From contig CAJAHH010000016.1 of the NCBI GenBank assembly GCA_903939515.1, positions 1-40,375 on the forward strand: a stretch of DNA of 40,375 bases, read 5' to 3'. Below the pieces are notes generated by a model. It ran no database searches, was not told the origin of the DNA, and worked only from the letters and a program-made list of their open reading frames with translations. Both the position numbers and the translations under genes were made by a program. The DNA comes from an uncultured Verrucomicrobiota bacterium. GTDB lineage: Bacteria > Verrucomicrobiota > Verrucomicrobiia > Limisphaerales > UBA9464. Within the stretch, counting starts at the first letter, position 1, and the number at the start of each line of letters is the position of its first letter. Positions 15,094 to 23,891 of this stretch are shown here, in pieces.

Positions 15094-17028
15094 ATGAGCA
15101 ACATCGTCGGCATCGACCTCGGAACCACCAACTCTCTGGTCGCCATCGTGGAGAGTGGCATCCCCTACGTTATCGCGGATGCGGAGGGGCAACGTCTCAC
15201 TCCTTCAGTGGTCCATGTTTCTGCCAACGGCGGAGACCCTCTGGTAGGACAGGCCGCCAATCGGGTGCGCGTTTTGCACCCCGAGCGCACCCTGTACTCC
15301 ACCAAGCGGTTCATGGGTCGGCGCGGCTCGATGCTCACCCCGGAAGACCTCCGAGTGACTTACCCCGTGCAGCGCACCGAGAACGGCCCGGCCGGCTTCG
15401 ACATCGGAGGCAAGGTTTGGAGCCCGGAAGAGGTGGCTGCCGAGGTGCTGAAGAAGCTCAAACGGGATGCGGAATTGGCGTTAGGACAACCCGTAGATCG
15501 TGCGGTCATTACCGTTCCGGCCTATTTCAATGACGCCCAACGGAACGCCACCCTACGGGCCGGAGAACTGGCCGGATTCCAGGTCGAGCGCATCATCAAC
15601 GAGCCGACGGCGGCGGCGCTCGCCTACGGTCTCAACAAGCTCAAGGAGCACTCCAAGATCGCGGTGTACGACTTGGGTGGCGGCACCTTCGACCTTTCCA
15701 TTCTCGAGCTCAACAACGGCGTCTTTCAAGTCCTGGCCACCCATGGAAACACCCGATTGGGCGGCGATGATCTGGACCGTGCGCTGAGCGACTTTTTCAT
15801 CTCCGAGATCTCCAAGGCGGGCGGCCCCGATCTCCAGCAAGCCACCCCGGCCCAGCAACCGCTGATCTCGCGCATCCGGGAAGCCGCCGAAGCGGCCAAG
15901 ATTCGCCTCAGTTCCGATCTGGAAACGGAGGTGCAACTCCCCTTCCTCACGCCGGACTTCAGCTTCTTGATCCGCATCACCCGGGCAGAGTTTGAAACCC
16001 TCACCCGCGGCATTATCGAGAAAACCCGCTCGCACTGCCTCCGCGCACTCAGCGATGCGAAGCTGGAGTCCAAAGATCTAAACCAGGTCATCTTGGTCGG
16101 TGGACAAACCCGGATGCCGCTGGTCCGGCAATGCGTGGCGCACTGGTTTGGTTGCTCGGAGTTCGAAGAAACCCGCGGAGACCTGCGCTTGGGAGACGAG
16201 CACCACAAAGCCAAGGGCCCTCAGCTCAACACCTCCCAAAACCCGGACGAAGCAGTGGCCCTCGGCGCGGCCATCCAGGCAGAAATCCTGCGCGGCGGAC
16301 TTAGCCACTTGCTCCTGCTCGATGTCACCCCGCTATCACTGGGCATCGAAACCTTCGGCGGATTGATGAATGTCATCATCCACCGAAATACCACCATTCC
16401 AGTGAAGGCAGGCGAACTCTTCACCACCGCTGTGGACAACCAGCGCAGCATGAAGATCCACGTCCTGCAGGGGGAGCGCGAACGCGCCCGTGACAATTGG
16501 AGTCTCGGAGAATTTGACCTCGAGTTCGAGGCGGCCCCGAAAGGAGTACCCCGCGTGGGTGTCCAGTTCGAGATCGACGCCAACGGCATCCTTCACGTGC
16601 TGGCCCGCGACGTGAAGACCGGTCACCAGAAGATCGTCCAGATGCGCTCCGCCGTGGACGTGGACGACGCCGACGTGCAGAAGATGGTCGAGGAATCCGT
16701 GGAAAACGCCTTTGACGACTTGCGCGCCCGTCAATGGATCGAGGCCAAGATCCGTAGCGGCGAGACCTTAACAGCGACCCGCAAGACCATGGCGGAGTAC
16801 GACAAAGACCTCGACGACGACTACCGAAAGCAGCTCCACGAAGCCCTGGAAGTGGTCGAGGCCATTTTGTCAGAAGAAAACCCCAAGACCAAGACGGGCG
16901 ACCCCACCCAACTCAAGGCCGCCAACGCCCGACTCGACGAAGTGAGCCGCCCCTTGGCAGAACACGCCATGGACCAAGTCATGGAAGCCATGCTCCGCCA
17001 ACGCGGCGTCACCGCCGTCGAAGGCTAA
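15094..17028 (+). CDS. Hsp70/DnaK-family chaperone paralogue with an NBD insertion
   Basis: A 644-residue Hsp70. ATPase motifs: GIDLGTTNS (6-14), TVPAYFNDAQR (140-150), VYDLGGGTFDLS (191-202) and VILVGGQTRMP (332-342). The substrate-binding beta domain starts near LDVTPLSLGIETFGG (409-423), and a short helical lid ends without the glycine-rich tail of housekeeping DnaK. Between WFG (351-353) and NPDEAVALGAA there are about 22 extra residues rich in charge (EETRGDLRLGDEHHK), absent from E. coli DnaK. No dnaJ, grpE or hrcA lies nearby. It is best read as a specialised paralogue in the same strand run as the methyltransferase and the coiled-coil protein. Its client is unknown. Confidence 0.92.
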   Translation: MSNIVGIDLGTTNSLVAIVESGIPYVIADAEGQRLTPSVVHVSANGGDPLVGQAANRVRVLHPERTLYSTKRFMGRRGSMLTPEDLRVTYPVQRTENGPAGFDIGGKVWSPEEVAAEVLKKLKRDAELALGQPVDRAVITVPAYFNDAQRNATLRAGELAGFQVERIINEPTAAALAYGLNKLKEHSKIAVYDLGGGTFDLSILELNNGVFQVLATHGNTRLGGDDLDRALSDFFISEISKAGGPDLQQATPAQQPLISRIREAAEAAKIRLSSDLETEVQLPFLTPDFSFLIRITRAEFETLTRGIIEKTRSHCLRALSDAKLESKDLNQVILVGGQTRMPLVRQCVAHWFGCSEFEETRGDLRLGDEHHKAKGPQLNTSQNPDEAVALGAAIQAEILRGGLSHLLLLDVTPLSLGIETFGGLMNVIIHRNTTIPVKAGELFTTAVDNQRSMKIHVLQGERERARDNWSLGEFDLEFEAAPKGVPRVGVQFEIDANGILHVLARDVKTGHQKIVQMRSAVDVDDADVQKMVEESVENAFDDLRARQWIEAKIRSGETLTATRKTMAEYDKDLDDDYRKQLHEALEVVEAILSEENPKTKTGDPTQLKAANARLDEVSRPLAEHAMDQVMEAMLRQRGVTAVEG

Positions 17029-17117
17029 TTCCTGGGCACCCCTTTTTCACTGGGATTGGGGATTCCCCTGAGCGGACAGCATCGGTACCATGACCAAACG
17101 TTCGCCCCATTGGTTTT

Positions 17118-18479
17118 ATGTTTGCCCTACTTGCCTCCCCTTGGCTGCCGTTGGCTGCCGCATTCCTGAGCGGATTGCTCGTCAAGTGGCTGCTGGACCT
17201 GTTCTTCCTGCGCAGCTCGATGTTCGAGACTCAAGAGGCGTTGCTCACCCGCGAACGGCAAATCACTGATCTGCGTCACGAGCTGAACCGCTCAGTCGAG
17301 ACCCTCAAGAACCGGACGATTGAATTGGACGCCACGGTCAAGGCGAAGACGGCGGCTGAAGCTCTCAGAGCTCAACGTTCGGCTGAGAACCTCGCAACTG
17401 CGCAACGGGCTGCCGCTGAATTGGCTCTACTGAAGCAGGCCAAAACGGAAGACGAAGAAATCGCCGCGAATTTGCGAGCAGAGATCCACACGCTTTCGGG
17501 ACAGGGGTCGATGGAACGTTCCCTGCGCCAATCCGCCGAATCCGAAGTTCTGGACCTAAAGCTGCAACTAGCCACGGCGGCGCCGCTGGCTTTGGACCAA
17601 GAAGCTGCTCTTCAATCGCTGCGGCTGGCTCAACAACTCGCTGTTTCGGAAAATGAAACGCTGCGTCCGCTGCTCGACCAATCCCGTCGCGAATTAGCCG
17701 CTCAATTAACAGTCAACCTCGCCCTGCAAGAGGCTGTGCAACTGCGGGACACCACGCTGGAAGGAGTCCGCACTCAACTCGTCAGCGCTGAATCGGAATG
17801 CCAGTCAGTCTCTCAACTCCTGACCCGTCAGGATGAAGAACGCACCCGTTTTACCGAGGTTCAGACGACTCTCGCTGAGGCTGAAGCGCGGTGCGCCGCC
17901 AGTCAGGCGGAAGCCGCCGCAACCCGCCTCCAACTGGAGACCCTCCAGACTCGGCGGATGGATTTTGAAGCAGCGCTGATGCTGAAGGAAACTCAGACCA
18001 ACGCTTGGGAGCGGGAGTGTCGGACCGCCAAGAATCGTGCCGATACAGCCGTCCGAAAGTCCGCCGCAGATGCTCAGGCGCTGGAATCCATGAAGGCGGA
18101 GTTTGCGGCCTATCGGGCAGAAACAGCAGAAGTTAAAGAGGCACCGTCCGCTTCTGCGGTACCCACCTCCGATCCGGCTCTGGCTCAACGAGTCAAAGAC
18201 TTGGAGAACGAGTTGGCGGTCGTTTCCGAATCGCATGCCCGGCTGGAATCCGAGCTCGCCGAGACGAAGGCTCTGGCCTCCCGAGCCGAAGATTTGTCGG
18301 AACAATTGGGCACCGTCGAGGCCGAGCTTGCGGCCTTGAAATTGGAACCGACCCCTTCTCCGTCTGGAGATTTGGAGACACTATTCCAAGACCTCGACAC
18401 GCTGACCCACGAACGCAACCGGCTCGCCGCTGAGGTTGCTTCACTGAAGGCCTCCGGCACCCGCCCCGACTCCGTCTGA
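17118..18479 (+). CDS. Membrane-anchored coiled-coil protein
   Basis: A 453-residue protein of unknown function. A short N-terminal hydrophobic stretch (about 4-28, LASPWLPLAAAFLSGLLVKW) looks like a membrane anchor. From about 35 to 445 the sequence is rich in Ala, Glu, Leu, Gln and Arg with heptad-like spacing, that is a long coiled coil facing one side of the membrane. A tandem 10-bp duplication (TTGGCTGCCG at 17141-17160) encodes part of the anchor. The next gene starts 6 bp after its stop and is also single-pass, so the two are probably cotranslated partners in an envelope or division-linked structure. That role is inference. Confidence 0.75.
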   Translation: MFALLASPWLPLAAAFLSGLLVKWLLDLFFLRSSMFETQEALLTRERQITDLRHELNRSVETLKNRTIELDATVKAKTAAEALRAQRSAENLATAQRAAAELALLKQAKTEDEEIAANLRAEIHTLSGQGSMERSLRQSAESEVLDLKLQLATAAPLALDQEAALQSLRLAQQLAVSENETLRPLLDQSRRELAAQLTVNLALQEAVQLRDTTLEGVRTQLVSAESECQSVSQLLTRQDEERTRFTEVQTTLAEAEARCAASQAEAAATRLQLETLQTRRMDFEAALMLKETQTNAWERECRTAKNRADTAVRKSAADAQALESMKAEFAAYRAETAEVKEAPSASAVPTSDPALAQRVKDLENELAVVSESHARLESELAETKALASRAEDLSEQLGTVEAELAALKLEPTPSPSGDLETLFQDLDTLTHERNRLAAEVASLKASGTRPDSV

Positions 18480-18485
18480 CCGGCC

Positions 18486-19082
18486 ATGTTCAACGCACAA
18501 GGCAAACCCCGCTACTGGCTCGGAACCTACGACGCCTGGCACCTGCTCATCCCGATTGCACTGATTGCCGTCCTCGGGGCCTGGGTCCTCACTCCTAAGC
18601 CGGCCACAGCGCCTCGAACCGTCGCACCAGTTCTGCCACCTCTGACGCCTTCGGCCATCACGCTACCGACGGCCGGGTCGACCCTGCTGGTTCGTCAGTT
18701 CACCGCGATTCAGGGTATCAGCCACCCGCAGGCCCGGGTATTTCTCTTCCTTCGCCAAATTCCAAATTCGGAACAACTGCTCACTGAAACTCGATCGGCT
18801 ACCAACGGAGTTTTTCAGTTCACCATGGCCCCGTTTCCGCCCGGCGATTACGGATTTCGAGTCGAGGCGGTTTCTGCCGATGGGCGTCGGGCTCCTTCTC
18901 CCGAGATTTCTGTCCGCCTAATTACAGCTCCCCCTCCGGCTCCAACCAAGAAGGCGCCGGCATCCAAGGTCGTGCCCAAGCCACCTGCCAAAAAGGCTCC
19001 GGCTACCAAACCGGCGCCCCCTAAGCAGAGCCCGCCCGCCAAGAAACCCCAGCCCTCCCAGACTGCTCCGAAGCAGGACTGA
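18486..19082 (+). CDS. Single-pass membrane protein with Ig/FN3-like domain and Pro/Lys/Ala tail
   Basis: A 198-residue protein I cannot assign to a named family. One membrane helix is at about 19-36 (HLLIPIALIAVLGAWVL). Residues about 55-142 form a beta-rich domain (VFLFLRQIPN, GVFQFTMAPFPPGDYGFRVEAVSADG, SVRL) resembling small Ig/FN3-like modules. From about 146 to the end it is a low-complexity run of Pro, Lys, Ala and Gln (KKAPA/PPAKK units), basic and probably disordered. It follows the coiled-coil gene by 6 bp. The LysM-like peptidoglycan or DNA-binding roles sometimes given to such tails are not shown here. Confidence 0.7.
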   Translation: MFNAQGKPRYWLGTYDAWHLLIPIALIAVLGAWVLTPKPATAPRTVAPVLPPLTPSAITLPTAGSTLLVRQFTAIQGISHPQARVFLFLRQIPNSEQLLTETRSATNGVFQFTMAPFPPGDYGFRVEAVSADGRRAPSPEISVRLITAPPPAPTKKAPASKVVPKPPAKKAPATKPAPPKQSPPAKKPQPSQTAPKQD

Positions 19083-19160
19083 GACGCTAAAGTTTCATCC
19101 GCCCCTACCCCAAAACACTGGGGAGAATTCACTGCTGTCTACCGATTACTCCTAATAGTG

Positions 19161-19205
19161 TGGAGTGTCCCCTTTTGTGTAAATAGGTGGGACCGACCCC
19201 GGCGG
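19161..19205 (-). repeat. 45-bp dispersed repeat, copy 2 (inverted relative to copy 1)
   Basis: 19173-19205 is the exact reverse complement of 11354-11386. The next 12 bp (19161-19172) match the other copy at 9 positions. It lies alone between the Pro/Lys/Ala-tailed gene and asd. The 10-bp tandem units next to copy 1 are missing here. Confidence 0.9.
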
Positions 19206-19337
19206 CGACGGACGGGCCGTAGAATTCTGGGGCCGGGTTTCGACCGCGCCGGGCATTCCAATCTTCCTGCGCCTCAACGCCCGCAGCCTGCGTCCCTGAG
19301 GAGGAACGGAACGCCGATTTGGCGCTTCCCTCTCGAC

Positions 19338-19369
19338 AGGGGCCGATCCGAGACCACTATCCGGCCCCT
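19338..19369 (+). promoter_or_regulatory. 8-bp hairpin directly before the asd start
   Basis: AGGGGCCG (19338-19345) and CGGCCCCT (19362-19369) enclose a 16-nt loop and end 5 nt before the asd ATG. In RNA it would cover the ribosome landing area, so it could modulate translation. It does not resemble a known lysine riboswitch. Confidence 0.35.
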
Positions 19370-19374
19370 ACTTT

Positions 19375-20385
19375 ATGAAGAGCAGTCCCCATGTGGCCGT
19401 GGTCGGTGCCACCGGTGCCGTTGGCATCGAGATGATCCGGACCCTGGAGCGCCGCAACTTTCCTGTCGGCAAATTGACCCTGCTGGCCTCGGCCCGCTCG
19501 GTCGGCAAAAAGCTCACCTTCCGGGGCACTGAAATCACCGTCGAAGAGCTGACCCATGATGCGTTCGCCGGGATCGACATCGCTCTCTTCAGCGCCGGCG
19601 GATCTATTTCGCGCGACTACGCCCCGTCCGCGGTCAAGGCCGGCTGCGTGGTGGTCGACAACTCCAGCTACTTCCGCCAAGACCCGACCGTCCCGCTGGT
19701 GGTTCCCGAGATCAACGCGGCCGACGTGGCCTCGCATCAGGGCATCATCGCCAACCCGAACTGCACCACCGCCATCACCCTGATGGCCTTGTACCCGCTG
19801 CACCAGGCCTTCGGCGTGAAGCGCATCTTCGCCTCGAGCTACCAGGCCGTCTCCGGTACCGGCGCCAAGGCCATCGAAGAGCTGGAAAAGCAAGTCGGCC
19901 AAATCGTGCGCAGCGAACCGGTGACCCGCGAAGTCTACCCGCACCAAATCGCCTTCAACGTCCTGCCGCAGGTCGATTCATTCCTGGACTCCGGCTACAC
20001 CAAAGAAGAGATGAAGCTCGAGAACGAGGGACGCAAAATCATGCATCACCCGGGCTTCAAGGCCTCGGTCACCTGCGTGCGCGTTCCTGTGTACCGCTCT
20101 CACTCCGTGGCCGTCAGTGCTGAATTCGACCGGCCCATCACCGTCGAATCCGCTCGTGCGGTCCTGCTCAAGGCCCCGGGCCTCGATGTGGTGGACAACC
20201 CGTCGGCCTCGCAATACCCGATGCCCCTGCACACCTCCGAAAAGGACAACTGTGCCGTCGGGCGGATCCGCATGGACTGTGCCCTAGAGAACGGCCTGTC
20301 CCTCTGGATTTGCGGCGACCAACTGCTCAAGGGGGCTGCTCTCAATGCGGTGCAAATCGCCGAAGAACTCCTGAAGCTGAAGTGA
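19375..20385 (+). CDS. asd: Aspartate-semialdehyde dehydrogenase
   Basis: A 336-residue cytosolic enzyme that reduces aspartyl phosphate to aspartate semialdehyde with NADPH, the branch point to lysine/diaminopimelate, threonine and methionine. An N-terminal nucleotide-binding GATGAVG (11-17) is followed by VVDNSSYFRQD, and the catalytic Cys130 lies in IANPNCTT. SSYQAVSGTGAKAIEEL, a substrate-binding arginine region and the MPLHTSEKDNCAVGRIR stretch follow. The length is normal. The start codon is preceded by a hairpin. No other lysine-pathway gene is adjacent. Confidence 0.97.
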   Translation: MKSSPHVAVVGATGAVGIEMIRTLERRNFPVGKLTLLASARSVGKKLTFRGTEITVEELTHDAFAGIDIALFSAGGSISRDYAPSAVKAGCVVVDNSSYFRQDPTVPLVVPEINAADVASHQGIIANPNCTTAITLMALYPLHQAFGVKRIFASSYQAVSGTGAKAIEELEKQVGQIVRSEPVTREVYPHQIAFNVLPQVDSFLDSGYTKEEMKLENEGRKIMHHPGFKASVTCVRVPVYRSHSVAVSAEFDRPITVESARAVLLKAPGLDVVDNPSASQYPMPLHTSEKDNCAVGRIRMDCALENGLSLWICGDQLLKGAALNAVQIAEELLKLK

Positions 20386-20466
20386 CCCCGTCGGGACAGA
20401 GATTTACGAGGTTGTCACATCCTTCGGCTTGAACTCTGAACCCAGCAGTCAACGCTGGTGCCTGTG

Positions 20467-22131
20467 ATGGCTCGCCGGATTTTGATCCTAACGGTGGCCG
20501 GTTTCCTAATTGGGGAACCGGTGACATGGCCCGTCTTTGGTGCCGAAGCTCCGGGGCCCAGTCCGGCAAACTCTCAGGCGACAATCCAGCCTCCCAAGCC
20601 CGGCTCAAAACGAGCCCGCCAGCAGGCCGATGACGCCGCGGCCGAGGCTCTCTTCGCCGGGCCCATCCAACGGTTTGTCATCACCTTCGCACCGGCCGAG
20701 ATCCAGAAGCTGCGCGACAATCCTCGTAGTCCCGTCCAGTCGACTGTCACCGTGGGCACCAACCGCTTTGAAAAGGTGCTCGTCCACGTCAAGGGCTCGG
20801 CCGGCAGCACCCGGAGCGTCGACGACAATCCCGCCCTGACCCTCAACTTCGACAAACTCATCCCCGGCCAGCGCTTCAGCGGGATGGACAAAATTCATCT
20901 CAACAACTCCGTCCAAGATCCCTCATTGCTGAGCGAGCAACTCGGCCGCCGCCTCTACCAAAAGGTGGGCATCCCCACCGCCCGGGCCACCCAGGCACTG
21001 GTCAGTTTCGATGGTCGCGAACTCGGCCCCTACGTGCTGAAAGAAGGCTACAACCGCAGCTTCTTGCGCCGCAATTATCCCGACCCTTCCGGCAATTTCT
21101 ACGACGGTGGATTCGTCCGCGACATCGACCAAGACCTCGACCGCGACTCGGGCGACGGCCCGCTCGATTACAAGGATCTCCAAAAGTTGCGCGATGCCGC
21201 CGACCTCGGCGACCTCCGACGCCGCGAGACAGCCCTCGAATCCATCCTCGATGTCGACCGTTTCATCACTGAATCGGCCATGCAGGCCTTGCTCGTGGAT
21301 TGGGACGGGTACGGCAACAACCGAAACAACTACCGCATCTACTTCGAACCGCGCACCGGCAAGGCCATCTTCCAACCGCACGGCATGGACCAATTGCTCG
21401 GCAATATCGGGAAGGACCTGGAGATCCCGGGCGGCGGCCTGTTGTCCCGGCAATTGTTCGATGTGCCGACCTACCGCGACCGCTTCTACTCGGAAATCGA
21501 TCGCCTGCTCCGAGACGTGTTCACAACAGAGACCCTCGACGCCCATTTCAAACGCGTGGGCGCTCGCCTCATGCCCATGATTCAGTCGCTGCCGCAAGAT
21601 CAGCGGGAATGGCGCAGCGAAGCCATCCACTCATTTCAAGACCGCGCCTTCCGCCGTATCGAAATCGCCAAGTCGCGCCTCGAATCACAGCCCAAGCCCA
21701 TCCGCTTCGAGGTCGGTGGCGTCACGGCCCTCGCGCGGTGGCAACCCCGCTATCAGCGCGGCCAGGTCAAGATGGAGCCCACCAAACTTGGAGACCTCGA
21801 CACCCTCTACATCCAGGCTCAAGCACCCGACTCCGTCGCCTCGTTCCGAGCCATGATCCGGCTACCCATCGGCAAGTACGAGGTGCGCGGCCGCATTCGC
21901 ACCCGAGGCGTTCAGGCAGCTCCCGATCAACGTTACCCAGGCGGTGCATCCTTTCGACTCAGTGGCGGCGAGCACGCCCGACTTTTCACCGGCGACAACG
22001 AGTGGACCGAATTCGTTCATCCCTTTCAAATCCACGACCCGCGCGACATCGAATTGGTGGCCGAGATTCGCGCCCATGCCGGCGAAGTCTGGTTCGACCT
22101 GAAGTCGATGCACCTCAAGATGGTGCCCTAA
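20467..22131 (+). CDS. Secreted CotH-kinase-family protein
   Basis: About 554 residues from ATG 20467; a GTG at 20458 adds three residues. A signal peptide (ARRILILTVAGFLIGEPV...GAEA) is followed by a Pro-rich spacer to about 60. The CotH-like core runs from about 70 to 420 (FVITFAPAEIQKLR, VLVHVKGSAGS, LNFDKLIPGQRFSGMDKI, LLSEQLGRRLYQKVG, VLKEGYNRSFL, then NRNNYRIYFEPRTGKAIFQPHGMD). CotH proteins are atypical kinases known from spore coat and secreted proteins. In this phylum they are abundant and of unknown substrate. The C-terminal 120 residues form a beta-rich domain. A second, much larger CotH protein lies at 33919-38802. Confidence 0.8.
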   Translation: MARRILILTVAGFLIGEPVTWPVFGAEAPGPSPANSQATIQPPKPGSKRARQQADDAAAEALFAGPIQRFVITFAPAEIQKLRDNPRSPVQSTVTVGTNRFEKVLVHVKGSAGSTRSVDDNPALTLNFDKLIPGQRFSGMDKIHLNNSVQDPSLLSEQLGRRLYQKVGIPTARATQALVSFDGRELGPYVLKEGYNRSFLRRNYPDPSGNFYDGGFVRDIDQDLDRDSGDGPLDYKDLQKLRDAADLGDLRRRETALESILDVDRFITESAMQALLVDWDGYGNNRNNYRIYFEPRTGKAIFQPHGMDQLLGNIGKDLEIPGGGLLSRQLFDVPTYRDRFYSEIDRLLRDVFTTETLDAHFKRVGARLMPMIQSLPQDQREWRSEAIHSFQDRAFRRIEIAKSRLESQPKPIRFEVGGVTALARWQPRYQRGQVKMEPTKLGDLDTLYIQAQAPDSVASFRAMIRLPIGKYEVRGRIRTRGVQAAPDQRYPGGASFRLSGGEHARLFTGDNEWTEFVHPFQIHDPRDIELVAEIRAHAGEVWFDLKSMHLKMVP

Positions 22132-22170
22132 GGCGGCTCGACCGAGCTATCGGCCCATGGCCCGTCCCTC

Positions 22171-22198
22171 CATTCTCCATTCTCCATTCTCCATTCGC
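22171..22198 (+). repeat. Four-copy 7-bp tandem repeat
   Basis: CATTCTC repeats at 22171, 22178 and 22185, then once as CATTCGC at 22192. It sits between the CotH-like gene and glycerate kinase. A slippage-prone microsatellite with no coding role here. Confidence 0.9.
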
Positions 22199-22247
22199 CG
22201 TTCCCCAACTTGCCCAGAAGCCCCCGTGCGGACCACCCTCGCGGTCG

Positions 22248-23369
22248 ATGCCGCTCCGCGTCCTCATCGTTCCCGACAAGTTTAAAGGCACCCTCACCGC
22301 CGCAGCCGCAGCCCAGGCCATCGCCGAGGGATGGCGACGCGTTCGACCCGACGACACACTCACCCTGCTGCCCATCAGCGACGGCGGTGACGGATTCGGA
22401 TCGGTCTTGGCCGAGCGCCTGGGTGCTGAGCGCAGAACCGTGGAAACCGTCGATGCGGCCCATCGCCCCATCCAAGCGCATTGGTGGTACGATCCGCATT
22501 CCGGTCGCGCCCTGATCGAGTCGGCCGCCATCATCGGGCTTGCTCAACTCCCGCCGGGCCGCTTTCACCCCTTTGAACTCGACACCACTGGCCTCGGTGC
22601 CGCGCTGAAGGCCGCCCAACACGCCGGAGCCTGCGAGGTGCTTATGGGTATCGGCGGCAGCGCCACCAACGACGCCGGCTTCGGCATGGCTCGAGCCCTC
22701 GGATGGAAATTCTTCGACGAGGCTGGCCAACCCATTGAGCGTTGGATCCACCTCGACCGACTGCATCGCTGGGCACCGCCCGAATCCCCCTTTCCGCTGC
22801 CCATCACCGTGGCGGTCGATGTCGACAACCCGTTATTAGGTGCCCGCGGCTGCAGCCGTGTTTATGGGCCCCAGAAAGGGCTTCGCCCCCAAGACCTCCC
22901 GATCGCCGACGCCGCTCTGGATCGACTGGCCGAGTTCGCGGCCAACACCCACGGGACCCGCTTCGACCAATTACCCGGGGCCGGAGCGGCTGGCGGGTTG
23001 GGCTTCGGACTGCGCCTATTTCTCGGAGCAACCCTAGAATCGGGATTCGAAATCGTGGCCCGGCACACGGGCCTCATCGCCGAGATCGACACGGCGGACC
23101 TCATCGTCACCGGCGAAGGATGCATCGATTCCCAGACCTTCATGGGCAAAGGCACCGGCCAAATCGCCCTGCTCTGCCGCCAACGCTCGAAGCCCTGCTG
23201 GGGCCTAGCGGGTGTCTTAGAAGCACCGAGCGCCGCGGAGCAATCGGCCACGCTCTTCCAACGGCTTGGAGCCATCGTCCCCACGCTGGCACCCGCCGCC
23301 GAAGCCAAGGCAGAGGCCGCCCATTGGCTCAAAATTCTGGCAGAAAACATTGCGGCGGAGGCCCTCTGA
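22248..23369 (+). CDS. Glycerate kinase, type 1 (GlxK/GarK family)
   Basis: A 373-residue kinase that phosphorylates glycerate. ATG 22248 gives the family start PLRVLIVPDKFKGTLTA. The frame is open much further upstream, but that part overlaps the CotH gene and is not protein-like. Conserved blocks are LPISDGGDGFGSVL, ALIESAAIIGL, GIGGSATNDAGFGMARALGW, VAVDVDNPLLGARGCSRVYGPQKG, GAAGGLGFGLR, DLIVTGEGCIDSQTFMGKG and a C-terminal helix. It links glyoxylate/tartronate or serine metabolism to glycolysis. No glyoxylate carboligase or semialdehyde reductase is adjacent. It lies 116 bp after the CotH gene, with a 7-bp tandem repeat between. Confidence 0.95.
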   Translation: MPLRVLIVPDKFKGTLTAAAAAQAIAEGWRRVRPDDTLTLLPISDGGDGFGSVLAERLGAERRTVETVDAAHRPIQAHWWYDPHSGRALIESAAIIGLAQLPPGRFHPFELDTTGLGAALKAAQHAGACEVLMGIGGSATNDAGFGMARALGWKFFDEAGQPIERWIHLDRLHRWAPPESPFPLPITVAVDVDNPLLGARGCSRVYGPQKGLRPQDLPIADAALDRLAEFAANTHGTRFDQLPGAGAAGGLGFGLRLFLGATLESGFEIVARHTGLIAEIDTADLIVTGEGCIDSQTFMGKGTGQIALLCRQRSKPCWGLAGVLEAPSAAEQSATLFQRLGAIVPTLAPAAEAKAEAAHWLKILAENIAAEAL

Positions 23370-23564
23370 AGCCCAGCGCCGGGTTCCGATACCCATCCCC
23401 TAAGGCCCACCACCCTGAGGCTGAACGAATCGCCCGTTATCTGGACTGATCAGGTCCCAGTATTTTGCGGTTTAAAAAACCAACTGAACCGCGGGAACCG
23501 CTGAGCTCCACAACCTCGGCCTCCACCGCGAAATCATTTTTTGGATCCGCGACCCACGTGGGGC

Positions 23565-23593
23565 TTGAAATGCTCCGTGGAATCAGGAATATT
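23565..23593 (+). promoter_or_regulatory. Likely promoter of tRNA-Gly
   Basis: TTGAAA (23565-23570), 17 bp, AATATT (23588-23593), ending 14 bp before the tRNA. The -35 box matches 5 of 6 and the -10 box 4 of 6 sigma-70 consensus positions. Confidence 0.45.
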
Positions 23594-23607
23594 TCTCTCA
23601 CTGGAAC

Positions 23608-23682
23608 GCGGGCGTAGCTCAGCGGTAGAGTCCTAGTTTTCCAAACTAGTTGTCACGGGTTCGAATCCCGTCGCCCGCTCCA
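23608..23682 (+). tRNA. tRNA-Gly (anticodon TCC)
   Basis: A full cloverleaf: acceptor GCGGGCG (23608-23614) pairs with CGCCCGC (23672-23678), discriminator T, encoded CCA at 23680-23682. The D-arm is GCTCAGCGGTAGAG. The anticodon stem CTAGT/ACTAG holds the loop TTTCCAA with TCC at 23640-23642. The T-arm contains GGTTCGAATCC. It reads GGA and GGG codons. Confidence 0.97.
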
Positions 23683-23694
23683 TCCTACTACTCT

Positions 23695-23721
23695 AAAACC
23701 CCTGTTAACGCAGGGGTTTTT
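23695..23721 (+). terminator. Rho-independent terminator after tRNA-Gly
   Basis: AAAACCCCTG (23695-23704), loop TTAACG, CAGGGGTTTT (23711-23720) then T. A textbook 10-bp stem with a T-rich end, 12 bp after the tRNA. Confidence 0.9.
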
Positions 23722-23891
23722 ATGTTTTCTCGGTTTTAGCGCCCCCCCTGGCTGGTGACTGTTTAGCGACAGAAAACCAGGACTGCGCCACAAAATCCCC
23801 CGACACTCGGGAAGTTCCCCAAGACCGTCCGAAGTGGGAGTAGAACAGTCCGAATGGGAGGATGCTCTGGGTGCCGATGCGTTTCGTTTGA

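Noticed and set aside
22171-22198. CRISPR-like array
   Set aside because: Contiguous 7-bp units without spacers; a simple tandem repeat.
21300-22247. Long N-terminal extension of glycerate kinase overlapping the CotH gene
   Set aside because: Arg/Pro/His-rich shadow sequence; the kinase family starts at ATG 22248.
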